From Microglena sp. YARC (Eukaryota; Chlorophyta; Chlorophyceae; Chlamydomonadales; Chlamydomonadaceae), in contig CM039464.1 in assembly GCA_022414725.1 (NCBI GenBank), forward strand, positions 35,971,079 to 36,035,078: a DNA stretch of 64,000 nucleotides, in the 5' to 3' direction. Below the pieces are notes generated by a model. The model was given only the letters and a program-made list of their open reading frames with translations, was not told the origin of the DNA and searched no databases. Below are positions 45,001-54,710 of the stretch, piece after piece; within the stretch, counting starts at the first letter, position 1, and every line of letters begins with the position of its first letter. The position numbers and the translations under genes are program-made.

Positions 45001-45264
45001 GTTTGAGTGCTTTTAGTCAACCAGCTCTTGCCACCTTGATTTTAAAGGATGATTACTAAGGGGGCCTGAGGCAGCTGCCTTTCAATCTAAAAAAAGTCAT
45101 TTATTTTATGCCAGATTTATTAGAATAGTAGACAAGCGACTCCATATGCAATTGCCTGGCGCTAAAAATAACAATTTGTCCATGTGCAGACGGTTTCAAT
45201 CGAGGATATTGAGAATGGAACAGATGACCTTGATGGCCTTGACGATGGCTCTGGCCGCGAGCAG
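39088..45264 (+). CDS. Alba-domain DNA/RNA-binding protein, six exons
   Basis: Exons are 39088-39189, 39923-39946, 41135-41240, 42174-42259, 43230-43355 and 45190-45264, all GT/AG with matching phases, giving 173 residues. After a charged N terminus comes the Alba fold: IRIVAANK, then MRNYVVYALKLIQDKG, IMLKAMGRAIERTETIAEII, KRRVAGVYQITEHESMGIVD and LISITLSLEPLDKSHKGYKE. Alba proteins bind chromatin or RNA, and eukaryotic relatives (Rpp25/Mdp2-like) sit in RNase P/MRP or bind mRNA; which applies here cannot be told. Exon 2 is a 24-nt microexon. Exon 6 (SIEDIENGTDDLDGLDDGSG) is acidic, and its donor region is reiterated downstream. The terminal exon and stop were not found. Introns hold MITEs, a SINE and large foldbacks. 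Confidence 0.9.
39990..40330. repeat. Inverted repeat in Alba intron 2
   Basis: Arms near 39990-40080 and 40225-40325 share CTCCCCATGCTGTGCCCCAA and its reverse complement, with imperfect pairing beyond. The spacer is about 145 nt. Confidence 0.75.
41241..41375. repeat. (GAATGGATGAT)n minisatellite after exon 3
   Basis: GAATGGATGGATGA and GATAACGAATGGATGA repeats begin a few bases after the exon 3 donor. Confidence 0.9.
41376..41549. mobile_element. MITE family hD
   Basis: GATCGGCATTATGATATC to TTTGCCGTTCCCTA, with CGGTCTGACTAGG and TGGTCAACATCATATGA inside. The left terminus is eroded. Confidence 0.65.
41560..41665. repeat. Dispersed repeat (GGCTGGCCCCCTCAACCTCA type)
   Basis: Reverse-complement relative of 12680-12770 and of both arms at 63130-63400. 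Confidence 0.6.
41929..42135 (-). mobile_element. tRNA-derived SINE, head type 1, in Alba intron 3
   Basis: It carries the minus-strand head TGGTCTAGTGGTAGACC and the shared 3' domain. A perfect 16-bp duplication GCTATCTAATTGCTAA flanks it (41913, 42136). It lies about 38 bases upstream of the exon 4 acceptor, so it may crowd the branch-point region. Confidence 0.9.
42297..42612. repeat. Large hairpin with telomere-like loop in Alba intron 4
   Basis: Perfect 71-bp arms (42364-42434, 42479-42549) surround a 44-nt loop containing GGGTTTAGGGTTCAGG and TTTTAGGGTTTAGGGTATAG. Imperfect pairing extends outward to about 42297 and 42612 (GGATAATCTTCGCCAA pairs with TTGGCGAAGATTACC). The inner arm and loop are shared with 24571-24687. 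Confidence 0.95.
42630..43065. repeat. ~58-bp tandem repeat in Alba intron 4
   Basis: About seven units of GTGATTC..GGGTGGGCGGTGCACGG followed by ATATGTTGACGTATAAA. Confidence 0.9.
43068..43127 (+). pseudogene. Partial duplicate of Alba exon 5
   Basis: GGAGGAGGGACTGGAGAAGC and the next ~40 bases match the start of exon 5 at 43230 (about 57 bases, few mismatches). There is no CAG acceptor before it and no donor after it, so it is probably not spliced in. Confidence 0.85.
43400..43770. repeat. (ATT)n/(TTATTA)n microsatellite
   Basis: TTATTATTATTATTATT runs and a repeated CATCATCTTATATTC unit in Alba intron 5. Confidence 0.9.
44004..44215 (+). mobile_element. MITE family hB in Alba intron 5
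   Basis: CAGTTTTTTTTTTTTCAAAT to GGGAGGGAAATC, with a perfect 8-bp duplication CATCACAC (43996, 44216). The last bases of the element have been lost. Confidence 0.85.
44410..44745. repeat. 13-bp minisatellite (ATTTGGGTCATGT)n
   Basis: About 26 units with variants ATTTGGGTCACAT and ATTGGGGTCATGT in Alba intron 5. Open frames through it are artefacts. Confidence 0.95.
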
Positions 45265-45369
45265 GTAAGTGGATTGTGGTGGTTATGGTGGGGTTAGGGG
45301 GTTGGAGAGTGGGAGGATGTGTGGGGGTGGGGGGCGGGTCATGGGTTGGAGAAGTGAGTGGAGGGGTGT

Positions 45370-45403
<34 letters not shown>

Positions 45404-45851
45404 GGGTGGTTAGAGAACAGAAACGGATTGACCTTGATGGGCCTTGGCGATGGCCCTGGCCGCTGCTGGTTATTTGGATGTGGTGGGGTTAGGGGTTGGA
45501 GAGTGAGTGTGTGTGTGGGGGGGGGGGGGGGGGGGGGGGGGGGGTAGAGAATGGAACAGGACGACGTATTGGGGGGGTGGGGGAGGGGAGGGGGGGGGGG
45601 GGGAGGGGGGCGTGACAATGTTCTGGCCGCGCCCAAGCAGGTTCCGAGTGGATGTGGTGGTTATGGTGGGGTTAGGGGTAGTGGAGAGTGAGGGTGTGTG
45701 TGGATAGGGGGGGAGGGGGGGGGGGCGGGGGGGGGAGTAGAGAATGGAACAGAAGACCTATTGGCCGTGACAATGGCTCTGGCTGCAGCAGGTTAGTGGA
45801 TGTGGTGTGTATGGTGGGGGATTGAGAGTGGAGGGTGTGTGTGGTGTGTGT

Positions 45852-45884
<33 letters not shown>

Positions 45885-45995
45885 CGGGGGGGGGGGGGGG
45901 GGGGGGGGGCGGGGGGGGTGAGTTTAGAGAACAGAACTGATGACCTTGATGGCCTTGACGATGACTCTGGACCTGCAGGAGGTCAGTGGATATGA
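45265..45995 (+). repeat. Donor-side reiterations of Alba exon 6 with poly-G
   Basis: Partial copies of the last ~50 bases of exon 6 recur near 45413, 45545-45640, 45738 and 45925 (for example GATGACCTTGATGGCCTTGA). Several keep CAGGT donors. Spacers contain G runs of 20-50 bases. The copy at 45925 is closest to the original. Confidence 0.85.
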
Positions 45996-46149
45996 TGGTT
46001 GATGGAGGTTTATAGGGCCCCCGCTATCCATGGGTGAGAATCCCTTCATGATAATTAGAGGTGATGGCCTTGGTTGATGTCGATTGGCGTGGGACGATGC
46101 TTGGTTGTGTCGATTGGCGTGGGAGATGCCCACAGGACTTTCAGAATAC

Positions 46150-46600
46150 TGAAACAAGCATTTGGACTGTCTCGGAATACATGCCCTGACCTGATAGCAA
46201 CCAGGAAGGCAGCGCACGTGGGGGGCGCCCAGTTCTGCGAATTGGCTTTGCTCTCCCGAAGAAGAGCCTTTGAACATGCAGCATCAGCATCCGAAGAATT
46301 CAAGAGAATCATTTTTCGCTGCGTTTTATTTTGTTAACAGATGCTCCTGGATTCGTATGGTCAAATTTTTCTGACTCCAGGAGCATCTGTTACAACAAAC
46401 GCGCGAAAAATGATCTTCTTGAACTCGGGCGCCATGCTGATGCTGCATGTTCAAAGGCTTCTTCTTGGAGGCAGCCAATTCGGAGAACTGGGCGCCCCCA
46501 CGTGCGCTGCCTTTCCTGGTGCTATCAGGTCAGGGCATGGTAGGTTCCCAAGACAGAGTCGAAATCTGCTCGGTTTCAGTAGTACTCTCTGAAATGTCCT
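46150..46600. repeat. Large imperfect foldback with coding-like arms
   Basis: Centre arms are AACAGATGCTCCTGG (46336-46350) and CCAGGAGCATCTGTT (46377-46391). Pairing continues with indels through GAACATGCAGCATCAGCAT, GGCAGCGCACGTGGGGG and CATGCCCTGACCTGATAGCA on one arm and their complements on the other, about 185 bp each. Confidence 0.9.
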
Positions 46601-46841
46601 GAGCGATGGCTTGGTTGATACAATGTCGATTGGCGTGGGACACGTATTGATGTTGAACATTTGCTTCGAAGCCAAGGCAGCGAGCTTACAGGCGCAGTCG
46701 CTGTGTCAGCCCTGAGCCAAGGAGGGTGTAGCAGTGCTTTAATGTTAACGAAGCTGCTATCTTGGGTAATGCGGCTCCGTCTCCGCAGGTAATTTCGTTC
46801 ACTACTGGTGTCGTACCAAGGTTGAGGTACCAGTAAATCTA

Positions 46842-47013
46842 CAGGTACCACATTTTGTCAAATTGGTCAGCGCTTTGTTAGTGTATGTTCAAATTATTGT
46901 AAAAAGTATGGTGGTGTCGAATATCTAAGGTTTGAAAAAAACTGCTCGAAACGCGCAGTGGGGCTCAAAAAGCGTGCGCGAAATCGCGCTGCCGCGCTCG
47001 CTTTGTAGCACCA
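46842..47013 (+). mobile_element. MITE family hA, diverged
   Basis: CAGGTACCACATTTTGTCAA to TTTGTAGCACCAAG, with GTCAGCGCTTTGTTAG and CGAAACGCGCAGTGGGGCTC inside. No target duplication is visible. Confidence 0.65.
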
Positions 47014-47296
47014 AGGTTGAGACTTCATAGGGTGATGATTTTGTTATCAAATCAAGAAAGAGGAAATCTTGTTCCTCTTTTGCCTCCTCCCAGGACAGGA
47101 TCCTTATTACGATTGAAGTGTCCTGGCTGGTTCTGGGCTAGATTTAGGTCTCAGAGAGCTGGGGTCTCAAATGAGTTTCGTATTATGATATGTTTTGCCA
47201 AAACGGGTTCTCATACTACGTTTGTCATCTTCTATATATTACGGGGGACTATCTCTGTCTTCCTTGGGCCGGGGGCAAAAAAGAGTGCGTAATAAG

Positions 47297-47483
47297 TAGG
47301 GAACGGCAAATGATATGATGTTGACCAAAGACGAGTACGATATCATATGATATCATACAAAAATCATACAATTAAATATCATATGATATGATGCCCCAGG
47401 CGAAAGTTGCCTGACCAGACTGCCGGCATCATATGATATGATATTATATTGTTGAATGACATGATATCATATTGCCTATCCTA
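47297..47483. mobile_element. MITE family hD
   Basis: TAGGGAACGGCAAATGATAT to TTGCCTATCCTA, with flanks GTAATAAG / GTTATAAG (7/8). Confidence 0.8.
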
Positions 47484-48180
47484 GTTATAAGTAGGGTGGG
47501 GGTAGCGACAAATAATAAACGCCATAAAAACAGTCGTATAGTTTTTCTAAAATCAACCTTATATACGTCGTATAAAAACATATAGTCACTACAGCCTTCG
47601 AGAACGTCCCGGCACTTAAATGTCTTGGTTTTCATTATATTTTTGATTTAGATAGCCTTCTAACTCTCTGGAGGCAGCAGGCATGGGCAGTGGTTTTTTG
47701 TTCCAGGGGCGGAGTGGTTCAGTAGGGGGCAGGGTGGTTTTGGGTAGTATCAGAGGCTTTCTCCTTGGGTCGGACTCACCTTGTATTAAAAAGCAAGCAA
47801 AGTCTGATGGCTCCCAGTGACCTCCACGCTGTAGAAGGGTGATGACAATAATAAAACAGTTTGTTTAAGTCCTTGATTTAAAGTTGGGTACTCCTTGACT
47901 AAAGGATATCAAACGATCTGCCTTTGGAACATATCTAACACTCAAACACTATCATATAATGGGGGCATGGTATACCAGGCGTACTTCCAAGGGCGCGCGC
48001 TTTTATGTCCCCATTGATTTAAAGTTGGGTACTTCCTCGCTACAAGATCATTTAACTCTGGCCCCATTGTAACACAAGCGCTATCCAAACTGAAGCACGT
48101 AATTATACATTTTGGTGCAGGCATACCCGACACACCCTGTAACCTATCAAACACTGAAACACGTAATATCATGATGCAGG
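47484..48180. other. Non-coding stretch with a short local duplication
   Basis: TTGATTTAAAGTTGGGTACT occurs twice (47875, 48010), with an hA-like scrap (GTACTTCCAAGGGCGCGCGC) between. No gene was supported. Confidence 0.4.
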
Positions 48181-48610
48181 CAACGCACGACCTCGTCGCC
48201 CCAGGAAGCCGCTGCCGCAGTAAACTTACTATAACGACGGGCGCTGAGGGTGCACTATGTCAGGTGAACGGGAAGCTGGAGCCGCCCAACTGGAGAGCCT
48301 AGACGTAGGCGTGGGCGGGGACTCGGCAAGCCTGCTGTGGCGGGAGAGGGTGATGGAGAGACCGTCGAGGGTGCTTCATGGACGTCAGCCAAGAAACCCC
48401 GCCAGCAGAGGGAGGAGAGGGTGGAGGGCAGGAGGAGCGGGACGAGGAGGGGTCGGGGCCGACGAATCTTGGGGGGCGCCGTAGATACATAGCAGGCGAA
48501 GCCTGCGGGGGGTGGAGAGGTATGTGGTACCAAGGTATTATGGCGCTGCCCCTGCTGCTGCTGCGCCCCGCCCGCGCAACCTGCCGCATTCAGGAGAGGG
48601 CATAGATGCG
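48181..48610. other. GC-rich island with overlapping ORFs, no call
   Basis: GC content rises well above the flanks, and ORFs of 75-131 codons are open on both strands. The plus ORF from 48257 starts MSGEREAGAAQLESLDVGVG; a minus ORF starts at 48650. Nothing is recognised and no splice sites pair up, so this could be an exon or a CpG-rich chance region. Confidence 0.3.
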
Positions 48611-49150
48611 ACTCTGAAACCCCCAAGTTATGTGGGAGTGACTTCGCCAATCACGTTGACAAATCTGAGTCTGGGGCAACAGAAACCAGCCTACCCCTTT
48701 CAGGGGCGAAATCTTCTCCCATCCAGTAAAAACAAACAACAAATTTTGTAACCTCTGCACAAGATGGTAGTGATGAGCAAAGCGGTTGATGAGAAGCATT
48801 GTTGAAGTAAAAAGAATTGTTTGCAAGGTTATATATGGCCGCTACCAGGTTAGGTGTCTACCCGACAGCGCAGAGTCAGCTGTCTAACAGCTTTACCGCT
48901 TAAATCCTAACAATTACCCACCAATAGCGTGACGAAGAACCACGGAAACAAGAGATGAGACCCTCTAGTGCAGATTCGAAGTTTTTGGAGACTATTGTGA
49001 CCCGCCCACCAATCGGGACCCGTTCACCACTCGAGAAATTGTGTAAGCGCAGACCCCCTACTTCAGAACCATGCAAGTCCCTGACGAGGCCTTCTGAAAC
49101 TTTGGAGAGTATATCTAGATTTGGTTTATGTTGTGTTACCTGGTCCCATT
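48611..49150. other. Non-coding stretch
   Basis: Unique sequence. No exon pair, repeat or RNA gene was identified. Confidence 0.35.
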
Positions 49151-49154
49151 AGCT

Positions 49155-50720
49155 TTAGGCTGCTCACAGTCTTGAACTTGAACTTGCTTAATAGACGTTC
49201 AGCCAGCAATTTGGTAACTGGCCGCAACAAGTCTTGGCCCTCAATCGAGGAGGCAAAACATCCATCAGATACAATCAGTTTTCTGAAAAACCCAACTTTT
49301 AAAAACGGTCTATAAAATGGCCCCCACAGCTAAAACGCCTAGGTGCCTGCAGGAATTTGCAAATGTAGACATTACGCACAAGAGCCTGTGAGGTAAAAGG
49401 ATCTAGGCCTCGATTAAATAATTGAGCATCTCAGGTTTTTCCTCTCATCATGAGGAGGACATCCAGGTCCTGGTACACAGCATTCAGCGTCTTCTTTCTT
49501 GGTGATCCCGAACCTTTTCATCTCTAGGGCGTTTATCTAAAGACTTGGTATTTTAGTAAAAGAAAAGATGATTGGATACTAGGACTTTTTCCACTTTGTT
49601 CCAGTTAAGTGGGTTAAGGAGAGTTTCAAGGGCCTCCTACATCAGGGATGCCCACTACCTCCGTGATGTAAATTGGGTGTCCAAAGATTCATCCCAATAA
49701 GGAATCTTCCAAGAGAGATACAACATGCCAGCATAGGGGGCGCATCGGCAGACACCATCCTTGCTCCTACAGTCTTTGCGTTCTCTGGCATATTTGGAGA
49801 TCGGCAAGGGCAACGTCCCACTATCATACCATAATTACAGTATAACAAATATGTATTCAGTCACAATGAGTTCCAGAATTTAATCACTGTCTTCAACCAG
49901 TAGTAGTGCTTAATTGGGATTGGCCTGTTTATTTTTAACGCAATGTGTTGAGCACAGATCGCCTTCAATCCTAGACACGTTTTCATAAACCGGCAGCCTC
50001 ATGTGGATATCTGTAGATGCTACTTTTGTACTCAGCTTGGTAGCACACAGAAGATGTTGAATGAGACCAGCTGCTCCAGATTTGAGCTCGAGCCATACAT
50101 TCCAGAGATAGGGTTAACGAATTGGAAGCAACCAAAGCATGGCGTGGTGGTCTATCCTAGAACTGCATACTCTTCACCAATATATGTTTACACCGCTTGA
50201 ATCCGCGGCCCAAAAGTTCGAGCTGCGTATTCAGTTTAAAGCATGTTTCATTTGCATCCTTTCTATGTGAATACCACCCCAGGGTACTTTAAATCTAAAA
50301 TACACCACTCCTCCACACTTAGATTGTTCAGGGAGATGGGTCTACGAAAATCCGAAGAGTGTTCATCATAGAGTTTTTAGGGTAAAAAACGATAACCTGG
50401 GATTTGTTCGAGTTAACTGTGAGGCCCTTGTCTTCGGCATACTCGGGCCAAGTTATCCGCATCTTTTGGAGATCCCTGGCATATTGGCTAAAAGAGTAAG
50501 GTCGTCTACGTAGCATCATTGCGAAATGCTGGGTGTTATTTCATTTAAACAACCGATTGCTCCTTGTTCGTTGGGGAAGCATCGAGGGACATCAATTCAC
50601 TACAATGTGAGAAAATAATGGGGCTCAAGGGACATCCTTGCTTGACTCCCCTGGTAGGGTCAATCGGCCTGAACCTCGGCGGTTAATATCATCTTGGGGT
50701 AAGTCTGCTACAAAAGGAAA
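49155..50720 (-). pseudogene. Broken LINE (non-LTR) reverse transcriptase
   Basis: On the minus strand the reverse transcriptase motifs appear in order: RGVKQGCPLSPIIFS (near 50650-50605), the catalytic-box-like YVDDLTLLA (near 50512-50486), then GLTVNSNKSQVIVF (near 50435-50395). The last is in a different frame from YVDD, and other stops and frameshifts follow, so the copy is dead. Spacing between the first two motifs is shorter than in intact elements, suggesting a deletion. The downstream end (49155-49230) has a TTCAAGTTCAAG tail resembling the 3'-end fragments at 34966 and 63640, so those are probably the same LINE family. The endonuclease part was not found. Confidence 0.75.
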
Positions 50721-52343
50721 AAAAAAAAAACCCCAACCGATTCGCCGCAACTCCTGCTTACATACTGGGCACAAACAGGTGGGCTGGACAGTTTAAGTTC
50801 CAAGTTTCAAGCTGGATAGCAATAATCTTAGTCATCTGATATATCTCAGTTATCTGGCCGGGGTAGATAATGTTTTTCTGTAGGTATATTTTTGCTGTAG
50901 ATAACCGTTTTTTTTTTTTTTTTGTAGATAAACTGTTTTTTACTGTAGATTAAACAAATTTTCAATGGAACCTTCGGAGAATTTGGAAAGAATACATACC
51001 GGTAGGTAAATGTGTCCAGCATAATATATACCGGTAGGTAACGTGTCCAGACAAATATATACTGGGTAGGTAACGTGTCCAGCAAATAACACGGTAGGTA
51101 ACGTTGTTCCCAGCATGACAAGGAGGCCACCAGGGCTGTGAAGACATATAGTATGAACCTTGGCCCTGGTTTAATACCGCATAGAAGCAGGCTCCTGGTT
51201 TAGTTATGGTACTCTGCGACGCAGATGTGTAACCGTTATTGATTGGTTGACGATGGGGGAAGATTGGAATTGGAGACCGGTGAGGCAGTCCCGATGTTGG
51301 GTAAAAAAAACATGTATACAATTCAAAGTAAGCTTACCGAAGGTCAGGTCAATATGCTGAGAGATGGGTGGCCCTTGCTAAAGACCGTGATAGGGGGGCT
51401 AAAAGAGGCACTGATGAATTGAGTTAGACTCTAACAGATCGATTTAACCGGCGCTTACGAGTCTACGTTGGCAAACTGTGGCAACCACGGTGCACGCGTC
51501 AAGAGCGATGGATAACACTGAAGGTGCATGCGGTTGTTGTAAGTGGCTTTGTGTAGAGTTGCTGGACGCCGTGCAGCTCGTGCGTCCGCACGGGCCGCAA
51601 CGTTTTTGAGGTTGGAATCTTCGTTTGCCGTTCAGCTATGGGTCTGGTTGAGGGGTGCGGTTGTTCTCTTCAGAGAGTGATGTCCTGCCTGCAGGGCTGT
51701 AAAGTTGGTTTGCGTTCGGCGGACGTGGGCAGAGGTTGGGGGTTCCCTCCTGGACAACACCTGGACAGGTGTAACCAGCTGGGCTGTCTTGGGAATTAAG
51801 CAGAAACGGCTATTCAAGGAGGTTCACAAAGATGCCAATTCTATCGATCAGGGTTCAATTACTGCATCTTAAATAGGAGCGTGCGCGCACGTATAACATA
51901 GGAGCCAGTGCGCGCTCACGGAGGCCCTGCACCGTTGACCGCTGCAATATCAAATCCAGACGAAGTGACAAACCGATAGGAGTTCTTTGTAGCCCTGATC
52001 TGCCAAACTGCGCTCTCCTGCCCTCGTCTGACACACCAGTTTTATAGGAAGCATGTTTTCCATTTGTCCTGCAGTAAGGGTGGAGATGGGTCCAGGCTGG
52101 TTGCAACCCCGCTGTCAGACAGTGTCCTGAGCCCTGGCTAAGCTGCGGCTGCCGTGAAGGAGACCCATTACGAGGCCACCGTGGGCGGTTGTGTCTTGCA
52201 GAGCATCTCACAGATCAGGCAACTGCACTCCTCCCTGTGGGTTCAATTCATAGTTTGAAGTATGTTTCTGTGTGACAGACAGGGTTTTGTTTTAGGGTGC
52301 TACATGTTCATGTATATGGTGACTTTTCCCCCCAGCTGCGGTA
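50721..52343. other. Mostly unique, non-coding; short tandem repeat at 50990-51110
   Basis: Four imperfect copies of GGTAGGTAACGTGTCCAGCA lie at 50990-51110. Other ORFs (51632-51817 and 51855-52211, minus) are unremarkable. No exon was supported. Confidence 0.4.
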
Positions 52344-53343
52344 NNNNNNNNNNNNNNNNNNNNNNNNNNNNNNNNNNNNNNNNNNNNNNNNNNNNNNNNN
52401 NNNNNNNNNNNNNNNNNNNNNNNNNNNNNNNNNNNNNNNNNNNNNNNNNNNNNNNNNNNNNNNNNNNNNNNNNNNNNNNNNNNNNNNNNNNNNNNNNNNN
52501 NNNNNNNNNNNNNNNNNNNNNNNNNNNNNNNNNNNNNNNNNNNNNNNNNNNNNNNNNNNNNNNNNNNNNNNNNNNNNNNNNNNNNNNNNNNNNNNNNNNN
52601 NNNNNNNNNNNNNNNNNNNNNNNNNNNNNNNNNNNNNNNNNNNNNNNNNNNNNNNNNNNNNNNNNNNNNNNNNNNNNNNNNNNNNNNNNNNNNNNNNNNN
52701 NNNNNNNNNNNNNNNNNNNNNNNNNNNNNNNNNNNNNNNNNNNNNNNNNNNNNNNNNNNNNNNNNNNNNNNNNNNNNNNNNNNNNNNNNNNNNNNNNNNN
52801 NNNNNNNNNNNNNNNNNNNNNNNNNNNNNNNNNNNNNNNNNNNNNNNNNNNNNNNNNNNNNNNNNNNNNNNNNNNNNNNNNNNNNNNNNNNNNNNNNNNN
52901 NNNNNNNNNNNNNNNNNNNNNNNNNNNNNNNNNNNNNNNNNNNNNNNNNNNNNNNNNNNNNNNNNNNNNNNNNNNNNNNNNNNNNNNNNNNNNNNNNNNN
53001 NNNNNNNNNNNNNNNNNNNNNNNNNNNNNNNNNNNNNNNNNNNNNNNNNNNNNNNNNNNNNNNNNNNNNNNNNNNNNNNNNNNNNNNNNNNNNNNNNNNN
53101 NNNNNNNNNNNNNNNNNNNNNNNNNNNNNNNNNNNNNNNNNNNNNNNNNNNNNNNNNNNNNNNNNNNNNNNNNNNNNNNNNNNNNNNNNNNNNNNNNNNN
53201 NNNNNNNNNNNNNNNNNNNNNNNNNNNNNNNNNNNNNNNNNNNNNNNNNNNNNNNNNNNNNNNNNNNNNNNNNNNNNNNNNNNNNNNNNNNNNNNNNNNN
53301 NNNNNNNNNNNNNNNNNNNNNNNNNNNNNNNNNNNNNNNNNNN
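52344..53343. other. Assembly gap (1000 N)
   Basis: Exactly 1000 N, typical of a placeholder scaffold gap. ORFs spanning it are meaningless. Confidence 1.
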
Positions 53344-53660
53344 AAAAGAGAGATTATGTGTGAGGCTTTGGGTGTGCGTATGTGTGCGTTTGGGTGTGTG
53401 TATGTGTGTGTTTGGGTGTGCGAATGTGTGCGTGGGTGTGTGTTTGGGTGTGTTAGGGTGTGCGTATGTGTGCGTTTGGTGTGTGTATGTGTGTGTTTGG
53501 GTGTGTGTAAGTGTGCGTTGGTGTGTGTATGTGTGTGTTTGGGTGTGCGTATGTGTGCGTTTAGGTGTGTGTATGTGAGTGTTTGGCGTGTGGCGTATGT
53601 TGTGCGTTTGGTGTGTGTATGTGTGTGTTTGGGTGTGGCAGCATGTGTGTGGTTGGGTGT
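53344..53660. repeat. GT-rich minisatellite
   Basis: Units such as GTGTGCGTTTGGGTGTGTGTAT, about 24 bp long, directly after the gap, which probably caused the assembly break. Confidence 0.9.
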
Positions 53661-54135
53661 GTGTAAGTGTGTTGATCATTCTGGCTGGGATTGGGTGCGG
53701 GGCTTGTGAGTGGGTGAGGCGGATAACAGTGTTGAGGGATTCCAGGATTGGGGATTGCATTTGGAATGAACGAGGTTGGCTGCTGCTGGTGGTGGGAGTG
53801 GTGGAAGTGGGGGAGTGGTGGGAGTGTGGGAGTGGTGGGAGTGGGTGGGGGTGGTGGGAGTGGTGGGGGTGGTGGAGAGGGTACACAGCGTATCATTGTG
53901 TGTATGGTATGTAGTGTGTGGGGTGGGTGTGGGTGTGTGGGGGGGGGGGGGGGGGGGTGGGGGGGAACTTTAAGGGATTGGGGATTGATTTGGGATGATC
54001 AGAGGTTTGCTGCTTGCCGCTGGTGGGAGTGGGGGCGGGGCGTACGGGGGGGTCTTGTGTGTGTGTATGCGTGTGGTGTGTGGTGGGGGGGGGGCGGGGG
54101 GGGGGGAGGGGGGAGAGTGGTAGGTGGGGTGGGCA

Positions 54136-54191
<56 letters not shown>

Positions 54192-54335
54192 TTAGGGATC
54201 GGGGATTGAATTTGGGGTGAACGAGGAGTTTGCTGCTGCTGGTGGGAGTGGGGGCGGGCGTACGGGCAGGGGTGCTTTGTGGTGATGTGTAGGCCGTGGT
54301 GTGTGAATGTGTGTGTGTGGTGGTGGTGGGTAGGG

Positions 54336-54367
<32 letters not shown>

Positions 54368-54710
54368 GCGGGGGGGGGGGGGGGGGATTGGGATTGGGGT
54401 TTGGATTGGGGGTGAGCGAAGGTGTGTTTGCTGCTAGGTGGGAGTGGTTCGGGCGGGGCGTATGCAAGGGTGTGTGTGCGGGTTTACAACAGGTTGTACA
54501 CGCATTTGCTGGTGTGTTGGGTGGGGGTGGGGGTGGGGGGTGGGGGAGTGGGGGGGAGTAGGGATTGGGGATTGGAATTGGGGATGGGCGAGGGTAACTG
54601 CTTGGTGGGATTGGGCGGCGGGGCGTACGCGGGGGTGGTACGGTGTGTGTGTGTGTGGAGGGGGGGGGGGAGGGGGGGGGGGGGGGGGGCTATTGGGGAT
54701 TGGCCACCCA
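53661..54710. repeat. G-rich tandem array with long poly-G
   Basis: Four to five units of GGGATTGGGGATTGAATTTG, AACGAGGTTTGCTGCTGCTG and GGGAGTGGGGGCGGGCGTAC, separated by G runs up to about 50 bases (54138-54190). Confidence 0.85.

Noticed and set aside
52262..53886. 438- to 528-codon ORFs around the gap
   Set aside because: Most of their length is N; not sequence.
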